Assembly: GCF_021134715.1 (NCBI RefSeq)
Contig: NC_060018.1
Coordinates: forward strand, 11,239,501-11,303,500
Source: Daphnia pulex
Taxonomy: Eukaryota > Arthropoda > Branchiopoda > Diplostraca > Daphniidae
Direction of reading: 5' to 3'
DNA length: 64,000 nt
The notes under the pieces are model-generated. The model made no database searches. It saw only the letters and a list, made by a program, of their open reading frames with translations, and was not told where the DNA came from. The position numbers were made by a program, and so were the translations under genes. Positions 10,592 through 25,500 of this stretch are shown piece by piece. Position 1 is the first letter of the stretch. Each line of letters opens with the position of its first letter.

Positions 10592-13500
10592 ATGCGTTCG
10601 GCCATCTTTTTGGTCACGGCGCTGGTCGCAGCCTCAACAGCCAGTAAGTTACACGCCAAAGTTATAACCGCATTGAATCTTCTTACTCTCAATTATTTTT
10701 AAGCGTTTATTAGTTTATTTTTCAGCCAGTTGTGATTTCATTTTACATTTTTTGGAAGTGATTGGATCATTTTTTTAAATATTTTATTCCCACTCGGTTT
10801 TAAAAGAGGGTCCGGGAGTGTGTTATTAAAGCGGTTTCTTGATGAGATGAAAATGAATACTTACATAATCTCGATCCGTTCGGTGGGTGTCAATCGCGGG
10901 CGAGAAAGCCGTTTTTATTGTTCTTGGATTTAGAGGTGGGGGCGATTTTGATTGGTAACGAATTTGGATTGAAAAGTGTCGTCTGCTTCATAGTTTTGTT
11001 TCAAAGCTTTTTTAGATTGAAGCAAAACGTATAACGTAATGACATTCGAAATTTATCTGAAGGTAAAATTTAATTTGAAATAATTTAATGTATTACCAAA
11101 GTATTTTTTAAAGTTAAAAGTTTATCTGGAAAACAATTGTATTGATTTGTGAAAAAAACTTGGTATTGGTAAACACAAAATTTCCTATTTTCCCTTTGGC
11201 TTCTAGATATATAACAGTTTAAAAAATTTCGATTAAAAAATCATTTCATAATCTTATAGTTTTAAAAACCAACTCAACTTTATTAGTCTGAAAATCATTC
11301 CAGTCTTGCTCCTGCATAAAATCACAAGTTTATCTGGAAAACAAGATCATGTCGATATTGGAACACATGGTACACACTACACATAAAACTTTCAGATTTG
11401 CTAACGAGTTTTCTTGAGCTGTAGTGTTGATCATTGTAGTTTCAACAGTTTGACTGTGCAAATGTGTCATCATTTGTCACTTTAAATGTCCTGATTTCCT
11501 TGGAGGAACAACAATGGAATGACTTGACGACAAACCATCACTCATGTTTAATATCTGAGATTTTTGAATGATTTTCAACTCTGATGTATATTCTAACTTT
11601 AATCTCTAAAAGTCTAATGCAATTAGAACATTTCAGGGCCAAGAGTGACATGCCGCTACACCGGCATCTCCTAGTTGTGACGTAGTGTGTAGGATAGGCC
11701 GTCGATCCTAACAAGTCAAGGTCGTTAGTTTTTTTTTCGTCAAATCTTTTCCGCCCAGCAGTTTTGTCCGGCTCTGTTATCCAGACAGGCCAGAGAGTAA
11801 TGACTTGTCTGGTACATTTTTATTTCATTTCAATTTTAATTTTTTTTTTCTGGCCGCCCATGGGAACTCGATCCGATTGTTGATGCATGTCGCCAATCTG
11901 CGCATCAACTTTTTGAGATAATCTCATCCATTCCGGGATGTGCAGAGGACGTGCAATTCCAGATGGTTAACGAAGTTTGAACCCTTCAACTCTGAAAGCA
12001 TCAGATTCATGGCTGGGGAGAAAACAAAAATTATTTGTCACATTTAAAATATTCAAATGAGCAATCCAGCTTTTCTAAAAACAGAATGAGCTCAAGTCAG
12101 CCAATTTTTTTTACTAGCGTATGTGTTTTTTTTCCCTCACTTAAATTGCCCAGTCATTGACAACTTTTTTGATTTTTTGAACTTTCGTTGTTGACCTCGC
12201 GGCCAGAGAAAAATATCCGAGACACATAATATCGGTCCGTTTCGACATGCAACCGAAAGATTGACATTGCACTCGGCTGTCGGTTACTAGCTCGAATTTT
12301 TTCCCTTGCGATAAATCTGTTTGTCCGTGGTCAAACGCACACACATGTCGATAAAAGCTGGGAGTCAAAACTCAAACGACACGCACCAGTGCGTACCCAA
12401 TAACATTAGAATTCACGAAAAAAAACTAGAGCAGGTTTCCTGTTTGGATCGTGTGAATTTATATTTATCTATCACGTGAATGTACATGTAACTTTTATTT
12501 TTTTTTCATTTTTTTGCCCGGCAGCTCCGTGGGGTTCGAGGGCGAACCAGCAATGCGCTTCCTATTGCAAGGGTAAGTAACAAAAAATCGTCTAGTCCAG
12601 CGAAAAAAATGTTGGACATCAAATCTAATCTCGAAATATCTATTTCTGGAAATGGCAGAGGCCAGCAAGTTTCAATACAGCGTGGGCACAGTATACAGCT
12701 ATGATTACACGGGCGAAACGGCGTCCAAAATTGGCGGCACTTCCGGCCAGGAGTCACGGCTCCACATCAGCGCCCAGGCCGAATTCCAAGTCGTCTCCCA
12801 GTGCGAATTTGTCTTGAAGGTGATTAGTTGAATTTATTTAAATCAATTAAAATGATATGCAATTAAATTTGATAATATTTTGGGATTTAGCTCAAACGAG
12901 TGACGCTTGAACAGTCGGATCCGGAAGATGGATCTGCCAAGTCGATCGCCCCTGGGTCGTCTCAATTCGCCGCCGGACTGGAACAGCAATCGCTCGTTTT
13001 CTCCTTCCAGGACGGCCAGATCGAACACCTTTGCCCGTCGGTGGACGAGCCCGTCTGGTCGCTCAACGTCAAGCGAGGCATCTTGTCGGCCATGCAGAAT
13101 TCCATGCGCGATTTAGCCGCTTCTCAGCTGGTCTTTGAGGTCTGGCCGTCATTTTTTTTTTCAAATCGCCTAATTTTTATTCGATGGATTAAAAATGAAA
13201 CGAATCGTCCGATTGCAGACGGACGTCGTCGGCCATTGCGAGACCAACTACACCGTGGAAGACCTGGGCCGCAACGGCGTCACCATCTCCAGAAGCAAAG
13301 ACCTGCTGGCCTGCACCGGACGAAACGGCCAACACTCGGCCCCCATTTTATCCACGCCCTACAGTTCCGCCTCATCCATTCAGTCGCTTCCTCTTCTCAG
13401 GTATAAATCAAAAACGGAATTATTTTTCTTCTGCTGGCCAAAAAATTAAAAAATCAAATCAAATGAATTTGTAGGAGTGAGAACGAGTGCCAGCAGACGA

Positions 13501-16500
13501 TCCGCAACCAATTGCTCGAGAAATCCGTCTGCACAGAGACTCACCTCTTCCGGCCGTTCTCCAACGGCCAGAGCGGCGCCTCCACCCGTATTAGTCAGAC
13601 GCTGACGTACAGCAGCGAACGTCGATCCGATCAAGTTCCTTCCGGTAAATTTATTTATTTATTTTTTAATAAAATCAAATAATTACGCCATTAAAATTAA
13701 TTATTTTTTAATTGCATCAACATAAAAGATTACAAGAAGAAAAAGGCCAGTCTCCTGTTTGACGGCCCCAACGCCCAAAAGACTTCCGGTTCCAGTCTGG
13801 CCGCCATCACGGAGATCCTGAACCTTCTCGTTGGAGAGTCTCAGGCCGGAATTTCACCGGAAACGCCCGCCCACTTTTCCCGATTGGTCGCCGCTCTCCG
13901 CAGCACCTCCTACTCTCAGCTGAGCGAACTCTTTGGCAAAACTCAAAATGCCCAGGCCAAGTAAATGACTGCGAATTGAATTCAATTGTTTTAGAAATCA
14001 AATTATTTTTTAAAATTCGAATTTGATTATAGGAAGTACCTGATGGATGCCGCTCCGCTGGTGGGCACGGCCGCCAGCTACGGACTCATGAGGGACATTA
14101 TCCAGGAAGGTCTGCTCGCCGATTTGGAAGTGGACATGTGGCTGGCTTCGCTGGCCTTCCAGCCCAAACCCACGTTGGAAATGATTTCCGCCGTCTCGGT
14201 CCGTCCGTCTTTATTTATTTAATATTTTCTACCTACCGGGCCAAAAACATTTCCTAATTTTCTAATATTTTTTTTTATCCAGCCGTTATTAGCAGACAAG
14301 GCGACTGTCCGTCCCAAAGCCCTATTGTCCATTTCGGCCTTGATCCACACCTATTGCCGGACTCGTCCGTCTGGATGCCAAACGGAGGAGGCCGTCAGGG
14401 AGGCCGTCGTTCACATTGAGAACCACATCGGCATCGCTTGCCGTTCCCGGGACCCCGAAGAGCAAAACACGATCCTGCTGGCCCTGAAAGCCCTCGGCAA
14501 TGCCGGCCAGGTCGTCTCATCCGCCGAAACACTAAAGAAATGCTACCAGGTACAAATTTCAAATATTTCAATCAGAAATTAATTCAAATTTTTATTCAAA
14601 TTCCGCAGGAAGAAACAAATTCCATGGTGATCCGGCTGGCCGCCATCGACGCCATCCGTCGAGTGCCGTGCCACCTGGACGGCCGCAGCTCCGTTCTCTC
14701 CTTCTACCTGGACACTAAGCAGAATTCCGAGCTCCGCATAGGCGCCTACCTGGCCGCCATGCAGTGCCCGTCTGCCCAGCTGCTGGAGGAAGTCAAACAG
14801 GCGCTGACGGGCGAGAAGATCAACCAGGTCGGCTCCTTCGTCTGGACTCACCTGACCAACTTGCAGGAGACGAGCAGCCCGTCTAAGCAGGCCGTTCGCC
14901 AGCTGCTGGCCAACGAGTTCCTCCGCAACAAGTTCAACACGGACGCCCGCAAGTTCTCGCGCAACCTGGAAGCCTCCAGCTACTGGCCGGACCTCAACGT
15001 CGGCGCAACGGTGGAGAGCAACATCGTTTTCTCATCCCAGTCCTACCTGCCCCGCTCGGCCACTCTGAACCTGACGCTGGACCTTTTCGGCGAATCGCTC
15101 AATTTATTTGAACTTGGCGCCCGGCTGGAAGGATTTGAATCGCTGGTCGAGTCCTTTTTCGGACCCAGCGGATTCTTCCCCGACGATTCCATCCAGAAAG
15201 TGCTGGAAACTTTGCGAGGCAAACGGGCCGCTCCGCTGGACCAGCAGTCGCTCAACCAACTGTCCACCGTCTTCGACGTTAAGGGACAAATGGCCGACCA
15301 GCCGCAGGGCGATCTGTACCTGCGTGTCTTTGGCAACGAATTGCACACCCACCGATTCAAGGGGCTGGACCAATTGACGGGCAAAGCTTTCCCAAGTCCG
15401 CTGGCCATGCTGCTGGCGGCTGCCGGCCAGAAGGACGTCGATTTCAGCAAATCCATGTCCGTCTTGGACGTTTCTTACGTCTTGCCGACTGTCGTAGGTT
15501 TGCCGTTGACTTTGACGGCCAACGCGACGGCCACCGTGGCTTTCAAAATGGGCGGGACCTTCCAGACGGCCAGCTTGTCCGACGTCAAGGTGACTGGGCA
15601 CGTCAAGCCCAGCGGTACCATCGAAATCAACGGATTGATGGCCGTTGACGCTTGGACGTTCATGCGCAGCGGAGTCCACGTCCAGAATGTCATGCACACG
15701 TCGACCGGCCTGTCCGGCAAGGTCATCATCCAAGGCAATCGATTGGTTTCCGTCCAGATGGACGCCCCGCAGGAGGCCACCAACACCTTCAGCTTCGATT
15801 CCCGGCTCTTTTTGCTTCAGGAAGACGGACCCAAGGCCGTCCAGCCGGACCAGAGGCCCCGAATTAACATGAAATCCTGTTCGCCGACTTGGTTCAGCCG
15901 GACATTCGGTGCCGAGCTCTGCGGTGAGCTGGACTTGTATCCCAGGACCCTGGACGGACCTCGAGGACCTTTGACCGGGCCGGCCCACGCCGCCCTTTTC
16001 CTCCGCAAGACGGACAAGCACAGCAGCTATCACTTGGAGTACAAACGTGAAGGCAGCCGGTCCGTCAGTCTCGTCATGGACACGCCCGATTCGTCCGTCA
16101 ATCGTCGCCTCTCGGCCCAGCTGACGGCCGACCAGCTGGCCAATACTTTGAGGGCTTCTCTCGTCTGTCCGACCAATAGTTTGGATGTGACGGGCAAGTA
16201 CGAGTACAACCAGTTGGTGAAGGGACTGGACGTCCTGCTGAGCCTGGACGGCGCCGAGTTGGTCTCACTCCGGACGGCCCTACGCACTGATCTCAAGGGC
16301 CCATCCGGCCGTTACGAACCGAACCTGGTCGTCAGCAAGCGCGGCCGGGAATTGCTCAACTTCCAGGGCTACTTCAGCTACGTGTCCGGCAACAAATACG
16401 GATTCGATTTCCAGCTGAAACACCTAACTGTCCGTCCCATTCGCCTGTCCGGTAAAACTTGAAACTGATCTCGTCCGTTTTTAAGATTCAAAATTGAATT

Positions 16501-19500
16501 TTATAAATTGAAATTTTTTGTGTCCAGGCGATTTCAGCAAAGATGGCGACAACAAACACGAATGGAGTGCCGGACTGAAATCCTACTTGCTGGACGCGAC
16601 GCTGGCCACCACCATGCGCATTTCCGACAAATTGACGACGGCCAAGACGAGAATCGGCTACTCGTTGATGGAGGGGACCAGCCACAGTTTTGAGCTGTCC
16701 GGCAAATTCAACCGGGCCGTTAAAGGCTCGCTGAAGAAGACGGTCTTGGCCGGCATCGTCCAGAGTTCCCAGTTCCCGCAGTACAACGGTGATCTGTCCT
16801 GGGATCTGCAACAATCTGAAAACTACCTGGAGAACAACGTCCGGCTCAACGCCGGCGCAGACCAGTGGGAAGTCCAGCAGCTTTACTCTGTCCAGCCACG
16901 GGACGTCAACGTCCGTCTGGCCGTGACTTGCAAGCAACAGAAAGTCGATTTCTTGATCTACACTCTGTTCCAGCACACGGACACGACGGCCAGCAGCCAA
17001 TCGGGACTGCGGCTGTCGCCCGGCAGGCAGTGGAGCGGCAAGCTGGACCTGACCCGCCAACACTTCCAGCCCGGCCGTCGTTACGGCGGTCGCCTCGAAC
17101 TGATTTCGCCGACGGCCAGCCGCCAATTGCGGGCCGATGTCAGCCAAGAGACGGACAAGCGATGGGATTTGACGGTGGAATACTCGGCCGATCAGAAGAT
17201 GGAAGCGTCCGTCTCGGCCGTCTACAAGGATCTCAGCGCCGGAATCAAATGCCAACACTCGGTCGAGGTGAAACTGCGCAGCTGGGCCGCCGATGAACTC
17301 GACCTGAACGGCCAATTCGTCGCCAGCCCCACCGACAGCCAGTTGAACCTGGACGGCCGCTACGGTGACCGCAAACTGTCCGGCTCTGTCGAATACGAGC
17401 ACCGAGAAGAGCTGGACCATCGAGTCAGCGCCAAAATCATCCGCGACGATGAAACGCCCGTCTTCCAGGCCGATTTCACCATGAACGCCAAATCTCATAA
17501 ATCGCTGGCCATCGACATCCAGGCCGTCCGCCATATCACGGTCGACGCCAAGATGTCGCCCAGTTTGGCCAGTGTCCAGGTCTACTGGAACAAGGACGTC
17601 GATCTGAGCCAATCCTTTGGATTCACCGGAAAACTGAGCGCCACCGGAGGCGATGCCCAGCTGAAATACAAATCTTGGCCGCCCATCCACATCAATGTGG
17701 ACAAGATTGACAAGGATCTCAAAATCCAGCTGGAATGGAACGAAAATCAAGTGGCCATTTTGCGGATGGAACTTCTTCCCACCCGGACGGCCGGCCTCCT
17801 GACCACTCCCTTCGACGGATTCCGTCGCATCACTTTCGACAGCTTGCACCAAGTGTCCAGCAACGCCGTGGACGCCCAGCTGACGGTCGACTGGCAGCGG
17901 GATCGATTCACCGTGTCGGTGACGGGCAGCAAGACGTCCGACAACGTCCAGGGATCTTTCAAATTGATTTCGACTTTTGCCCAGCTGGAGAACGTCGGAG
18001 CCGAATTCCAGGCCCTGGCCAGCCAGCCGATGCACCGCTACAGCTTGGCTGTCCAGCACGGCGATCGACGGGCCGAACTGTCCGCCGATTACCACCGGAA
18101 GGAATTCACTTTCAAGAGCGCGTCCGTCAGCCTGGCCACGCCCTTTTCCGGCTACGAGGCCTTGAAGGCCAGCGTCGTTCACAACCAGGTGGTGTCCGGC
18201 TTCCAGACGGACATTAAGGTAGAAGGACCTTTCGCCAGCCGTGCCGGCATCACCGTGTCCAACAAGAAGGTCAAATCCGAGACGGCCGGTAACTTGGCCG
18301 TCACCACCAATTTTTCGGTGCTGGAAACTTTCACGACTTCGTTCCAGCTCTTCAACAAGCCGCTGGAAAAGAAGCTGACCGTCAGCGGAGATCTCAACGG
18401 CCAGCAGATGACTGCCCGCGCCTTCACCAACTTTGCGGATCGAAAATTCCGCGGAGATTTGCACGTGTCCAGCCCGTTCGCCGACGACATCCGGGCCACT
18501 GTGAACCACCGCTACGAGGGCCAGCTCCTTGAGAGCCAAGGATATCTCAGCTGGGCCAAGGAAAAGGAAATTCGAGTCGATGTAGATGGACAGTTCGCAG
18601 CCGGACAGGCCGTCCTTAACGCCACCGTATCCACCCCTAATTGGGCGGCTAGCGGTCGGCTGGACCACAAGAAAGTTGCTAGCAAAATGGACACTTTTGC
18701 CGAGGCGGAATTCAGCGGCCAGCGGGTGACTTTCACCCTGAACGGGCAGAATCTCGAGCTGGACAACATCCGCCTGGAATCGAAATTGACAACTCCGTTC
18801 CAGGGATTGGAAGACGTCCGGCTGAATGTGCTGCACCGACGAGACGAACAGAAAACGACGACTCTGATCAAGACGGCCCGGAAGCAGGCGGAAATCACCC
18901 TGGAACACGACGTCGAGTACACGGACCTCTTCAACTGGGTCAACCGGCTGGCCGTCAGGACGCCGTTCGACGGCCTGTCGTCCCTGACCATCGACTCGAA
19001 GCAACTGTGGACCAACGTGCTGGAACACGACGGCCAGCTGCAGATCAACGGCAAGCGGGTGACTGTCGCCCTGAAGGCGGACAAGAGTCAGCCGGGCAAA
19101 TTGACGGCCAGCGGCTCTTTGGCAACCAGCTGGTCGGAAGACGTGACTTTCGAGCTGACGCATTCCGACGACGGGCAGAAATTCCACCCGACGCTGGTCA
19201 TCCGCAACGGCAACGGCCAACCCATCCGGTTGGAGACGGCCTACAAGCGCGGCCCTAACAATCCCAGTCTGACGGTTGAGGTCATTTCGCCCCTGTCCGA
19301 GCCCCTTAAACTCTCGGCCGCTTACGTCAACAGCCTGCCCGTCCAGACGGCCAATCTGAGCCTCAACTGGAACGGAGATCAAAACATCGACTGGACACTT
19401 GACTGGGCCCTGGCCGCTTTGCAGTCGTCGGTCAAGACCCGACTGTCGACGCCGTTCAGCCGCAACAACCGGATCGAGGCGGACGTCGCCTACGACGTGA

Positions 19501-22500
19501 CTGGGCAGCGGAAAACGGCCACTGTTCTCTTGAGACGGGACGATCAAACCGTCAGCCTGGAGGCTTTCGCCGCCGGCCAAGGATCGGCATACCAATCGGA
19601 ATTGGTCCTGTCCAGCTCCTTTTACCAAACGGTCAAAGCCAGCGCCGTTGTGGACGTCGCCGGAGCCCGGGCCAGCCTCAAACTGGACCGCGGAAGCAGT
19701 CAGATCCACCTGCACGGTGCTTTGGCCATGACGGCCGCCCAGACGGCCGTTACGGCCACTCTTGAGACGCCGTTCAGCGCCCTGCGTCTGGTCAAAGTCG
19801 ACGCCTCTCTAAAATCCAACCGGGAATTGCAGCTGGGCATCGATTTCGACGGCCAGAAAATCTCTCTGACTGGATCGCATTCTTCTGGGCCGGCCAAAGG
19901 TTCCTTGAGGGCCAGCCTGAAGACCCCATTCACTGGAATCCAGTCCGGCAGCGTTGATGCGTCTTACGATGCTTCCGGCGCGGTCAAAACGGCCTCGTTG
20001 ACCCTGTCCAGGAATCACAACGTCATCCAGGCCTCTGGCCAAATCACCCTGACTGGGCCAGTCAAGCTGGCCCTCAACGTCCGGGCTCCGTGCTGCGGAA
20101 TTCAACACCTGGACGTGACCGGCTCGTACGACGAGTCGGCCGAGAGCAAATCGGGACATTTGAAGCTGGACCTGAACGGCGAAAAGTACCAGCTGGATGG
20201 CAAATTGATTCGGAGCGACGGGACGGCCGAAGTGGCCCTGAAATCCATGACCGGATACCAAGGCTACGAGCAGGTGGTCATCAACGCCAAATACGACGTC
20301 CGTCTGCCGGCCAAGACGGGCACGATTGTCTTCAGTAAGAACAACGAGCGATTCCACTTTTCCGGAACGGCCGACGCCCGCAGCGTCGTCCTGGACCTGA
20401 CCACGCCCATCGTGCCTTTGAAATCCGCCCGGTTGGAGGGCCGTTTCGACGCCGAGACGGCCACGCTGACCCTCGTCCGCAACGAGGAGGTCATCAAGGT
20501 GACGGCTGGCGGATCGTTCGGCGCAATGCTGGGCAAACTGGACTGCGGACTGGAAACGCCTTATTCTGGCTGGGAAAACCTCCGGGCCGAATTGGTCTAC
20601 GATTTCCAATCGCCCAGGAAGTTGATGGTCCTGGACGCCGGATCCTTCCGCACCGAAATGGAATGGAACGGACGCCGTTTGGTGGTCCGTTCCAACACGC
20701 CCATCGTCGGCTACGAGCAGCTGGAACTGACCGGCGACTACGCCCTGGACAACCGCGAGCTGCTGGCCGCCATTTTCCTGAAGAAGAACACGGAAACCAT
20801 CGAAATTCGCTTCAACGGCCTGCTGGACTTGGCCGGCCAACAGGCCTCGTTCGAGTTCCAGTCGCCCGTGCCTTTGGTGCGGATGGTGTCCAGCAAACTC
20901 AAGTGGGAAGCCGGCCAGGGTGAGAGCAAATCGTTCAACATCCAGGCGGCCAGAAATGAAATGACTTTTGAGCTGGAAATGAACGGCCGTTTCGTGGCGC
21001 ACAATTCCGCGTTGACGGTGGCCGGACGGAGTAACATCCAAGGATGGAATTCCGCCTCGCTGTCGGCCGCCTACGACGTCCGCACGTCCGTCTCGGCCAG
21101 TTTGAATCTGGAGAAGAATGGCGTCCATCAATCGTTTGCCGGACGCGCCAAATTCGACGACGAATCGGCCGTTTTAACGGTCCAGACGCCGTTTGAAGGT
21201 ATGCGCACGCTGGGCATGTCCGGCAGACTGGTCGACGCTTCCAAAGTGAACGTCAGCAGCGACCGGACGGCCACTCTGCACCTGGAAAGAGATGGGCAGT
21301 CGCAAGACTACGCCCTGGCTCTCAGCTTCGACGCCCATTCGGCCGCTCTGAGCGTCGAGACGCCGTTCCGCAACTACGAGAAGATGTCGGCCCGAGTCCG
21401 CTTCGTGCTGGACAGGCCGCAAAGGACCCTGAACCTCGTCGTCAAGAAGAACAGCCACCGAATGGAATTTAACGGCCAGGCCGGCAGCGGAGAGGCCGAA
21501 TTGAAGTTGTCCAGCACCTTGAAAGGCCTTGAAAACGTTTTGATGGCCGGCCGTTACGACCTGGCCTCGACGGCCAAGACGATGGCTCTCAAGCTCATCC
21601 TCAACGAGAAGATGGTCCAGCTGAACGGGTCCGTCGAGGGACTGAAAGTCGCCATCGACTTGACGACGCCTCTGGCTGGATTCGAGTTTGTCAGTCTGAC
21701 CGGCGACGTCCAGCTGTCGGCCAAAACGGCCCGTTTGATGCTGGAGCTCAACGGCCAGCGCTACGAGGCCAGCGGATTGCTGACGGACCGGAAATTGATG
21801 GCCCAAATCAAGACGCCCGTCGAAGGTTTCCAGGTCACCGACATCAACGGCCGCTGGAACGAGAAACAAACGGAATTCGGACTGACCAGCTCTTGGCTGG
21901 GCAAGATGATCGTTTCGACCGAATACGAGCTGGACAGCAGTTCGCTCCAGTTCGGCCGTCTCGTTCTCAATCACAACGGCGTCCGTTATCGCAACGAATT
22001 GGTGGCCAAACTGGCCGATCCCTGGACCGGAGGAGAATTCCTCCTGGATGTCCAGCTGCCTTTGGACGGCCTCCGCAACGTGACATCCACCCTGACCTAC
22101 GACCTGGCCTCATCTGAAAAATCTCTGTCCGTCACGCTGGACACTTCCACCGTCCACTACGAGACGACGGCCAGCGCTAGTTTGGACAGCCAGTCCGGCA
22201 GGGCCGTCCTCCACGTCCAGACTCCGGTGGCCAGCTGGGAAGAGATGGACCTGAGCGCCGGCTACGACCTGGCCAAGAGGACCGTCTTCGTGCTGGGCGA
22301 ACGCAATGGCAAGTCCGTCGTCTTCGTCCAGGGATTGGCCACTTTGTCGGCCATGTCCAGCATCCTGTCGTCCTCCATCCGCGTTCCGGCTCTGTTGAAC
22401 GACGACATCGAGATCGTGGCCGCCTACAACATCGGGCCGGACTCGACCGATGCCAAGATCAAGTACTGCGCCCATGAGGTCCTTTTCGACGGGCAAAAGA

Positions 22501-25500
22501 GCGCCAACTGGACAACGGCCATGGCCACCGTCTCCACCACCTTCGACCAGCTGCAGAGCGCCCAGATCAACTGGAACGTGGCCAAGAAGACGGCCTCTCT
22601 GCACCTGAACGGCCTGAAAGCCACGCTGGACGGGCGCATTCAGAGTGCCCAGGAAGTTGGCTTCAAAGCCACTCTGTCCGACCCCGTGCTGGGCACCCAC
22701 TCGGCCGAAATGGAATGGAACATCCTGGCCGGCAAATTCACCGGCCGGGCCGAGTACAAAAACGGGCAGAACCGACGATTTGGAGCCAATTCGTCCGTCA
22801 ATTTCTCGGCCGAAAAGGGAGACTATCAACTCACTATCCATACCGGGCAGGCCCAGCTCGGAGATGTCCAGCTCATCGGTCGCTGGGCTTCTGACGAGAA
22901 AATCAAATCCGAATCGGCTCTCCACTGGGCCGGCGTCAAGAAATTCGAGGCCGTTTTCGACGGACAATTTTCCGTCCTCCGGTCGGTCGCCGGATTGACC
23001 CTGTCGTCGCCCACCATCCGCCCAGTCAAAACTGAAATTCAATACGATTTCTTGTCCGCTCAGAAATCCGTCAAATTCAACCACAATTCCGTTTTCCAGT
23101 TGAGCGCCGTGCTGGCCACGGAATCGATGATCAGCTGGAACGGCAAAATCGACGTGACGGCCAGATCTGAAAAATACTCGGTGACGGGCAAGTGCAACAT
23201 GGAGCCCAACGTCTACGTCAAGGAATTCATGATCCAGCTGGAAAATATCGACCTGCCCGTCTCGGAATTGCGGATGACCATCCAGGAACGCGACCAGAGG
23301 ATCGTCGTCAACGCTTCCGTCAACGGGCCGGCCCTGGAGGACGAGCTCATGTTCCACGGACACTACGACACTAGCCTGGGCATGAACGCGTCCGGCAAGC
23401 TCAGCTGGGCAGCCGACAAGAACATCCAGGCCAATTTCCTGATGAGCGCGGCCGAATTGACGGCCGAATTGTTGACTCCGTTCGCCGGGCTGGACAAGAC
23501 CAGCCTGTCGGTCAAATACGATCTGGGCCAGCAGAAGCAAACCCTGGACTCGGTTTTCCTGTGGTCCGGCCGCCAAATCACCGGCTCGGCTAATTGGGAA
23601 TCGATGGACGGCCTGGTCTTTTCTGTCCGTTTCACGACGCCCTTCCAGGGATTCGAGGAGGTCGGACTCCGCGGGACTTTCCTGGCCGGCTCCGACTACA
23701 CCACGACGCTCTACTACACCCGGGCCGGCAAGGTGATCGACATTCAAGGCAAATTGACTTCCAACGCGGCCGGATCGACGGCCAGGATCACGTTCGCCGG
23801 CGAGAAGGAGCAGCTGTCGGCCGTCGTCGAGTACGACGTCCGTCAGCCCAAGAAGACGGCCTCGTTGACACTGAGTCGAGGAGCCAATCAGCGCCTGAGC
23901 GTGACGGCCGTCGGCGAGTTCTCCGACAAGATCAACGCCATCCTGTCCGTTGAAACCTCGTCCACTTTGCCCGTCAGGATCAGTTTGGAGATGGACCCCA
24001 TCGCCGTTGAGAAAAACGGCCGTCTAACCGTCGAGTGGGGCCAGCAGCAGAAGCTGGAACTGATGGGAAGCGGCTCGATGACCAAGACGGGCAGCAAGTT
24101 CCGTCTGGCCGCTCAGACTCCGTTCGAGGGCTTCAAAAAGATCCTGGTCAACAGCCGGATGAACCAGAAAGTCGTCGAATTGTCCGTCGAGTACGGCCGC
24201 AACCGCAAAGTCCAGCTCAACGGCCAGTACCGCTGGGATCCGAAATTGTCCGTCTACTCGTTGAACGGAACTCTAGCCACACCTTGGCTGGAACACGCCC
24301 TGGCCGGGCAGAGTTACCTGGATCTGAGCAACGGAGTCCACTGCTCCGTCTCCTTCAGTCCAGCGGCCGAAAAGGCCTACAACATTAACGCCACTTACCG
24401 CAAGTCCGGCTCGTTTGAAGCCTCGGTCCAGTCGCCCGTCGACGTCCTCCGCACTGCTGGAATTTCAGGAGCCTTCGAGACGGACAGCCGGAAATCCTCC
24501 AAGAGATTCGCCGTCGGCATGGAATACAACGGCCGCCAGGCTTCGATGGAAGGCCGTCTCAGCGGCCTCAACGCCCGCAACGCTTTCGTCAAAGGCTCCT
24601 GGAACAACCAGGCCATCACGCTGGACACCTTCTACCAGAATGACCAGGCCGGCTTCAAGATGGCCGCCAACGTCACCACGCCTTTCCAGGGATACCAGAA
24701 CTGGGCCGGCCGTTTCGAGCGGACCAAAAAGGACTTGCAGTGCCAAGCGACGCTTCATTTAATGACGCCGTTGCCGGCCCTTCCGTCCATCGACGTCACC
24801 ATTCAGACTCTCCTGGAAGCCGGAAAACGCCTGGAAATCGTCACTTCGGCCAGCGCCCTGGGCCAGACCGGCCGGGCTAAATTGCAAGTGTCCAAGAGCG
24901 TCAAGACGTACCTGGGCTCGCTGGAGCTGGACATGCCTTTCATGGAAACTCTTCCGTCGGCCACCATCCGGGCCGAGTGCCAAATCGACGGCTGGAAAAA
25001 CGTCGTGTCGACAGTGACGGCCGGAGTGCCGGCCGGCGAGTACACGGTCAAGGGCTCCATGCTGATGGGCAAGTCCAGCTTGAACCTCAACGCCGGAATC
25101 AAGACGCCGTCGTTTGCCAAGTCGATCGAGATGGGCGCCGGATACAACGCCGACAACCTGGACCTGGTCCAGGGAGAGATTTTCGTCTGGGACAACAAAT
25201 TCGAGGGCCGTTACGAGAAGCGCGGCCATCAGATCAGCGTCGAATTGAGTTCCAACCTGCCGGACCTCAAGCTGGCCCACAATCGGCTCAACTTCGAGGT
25301 CAATTACCGATCGCCCCGTCAACTCCAGTCGTCCGTCTCTTTCATCACAGTCCAGAGGAGTCACACCCTGTCCGTCTCTTACCAGCTGGCCGGCAGTAAA
25401 TTCACCGGGCAGCTGGACCTGGACAGCCCCGTGTTCCAGTCGAAGAAGACTCTGTCGCTCAAGCTCAACTACGCCAGTCTGGCCGCCATGACGTTCGACG

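Noticed and set aside
14438-14608. Plus-strand frame starting upstream of apolipophorin exon 10
   Set aside because: The real reading of 14283-14549 is another frame that ends at a GT donor; the extension runs through the intron.
16488-19715. 1,075-codon open frame on the minus strand
   Set aside because: Shadow of the apolipophorin giant exon. GC-biased codons keep the antisense frame open, as also at 22110-23747 and 27990-29318; composition is low-complexity and no domain is visible.
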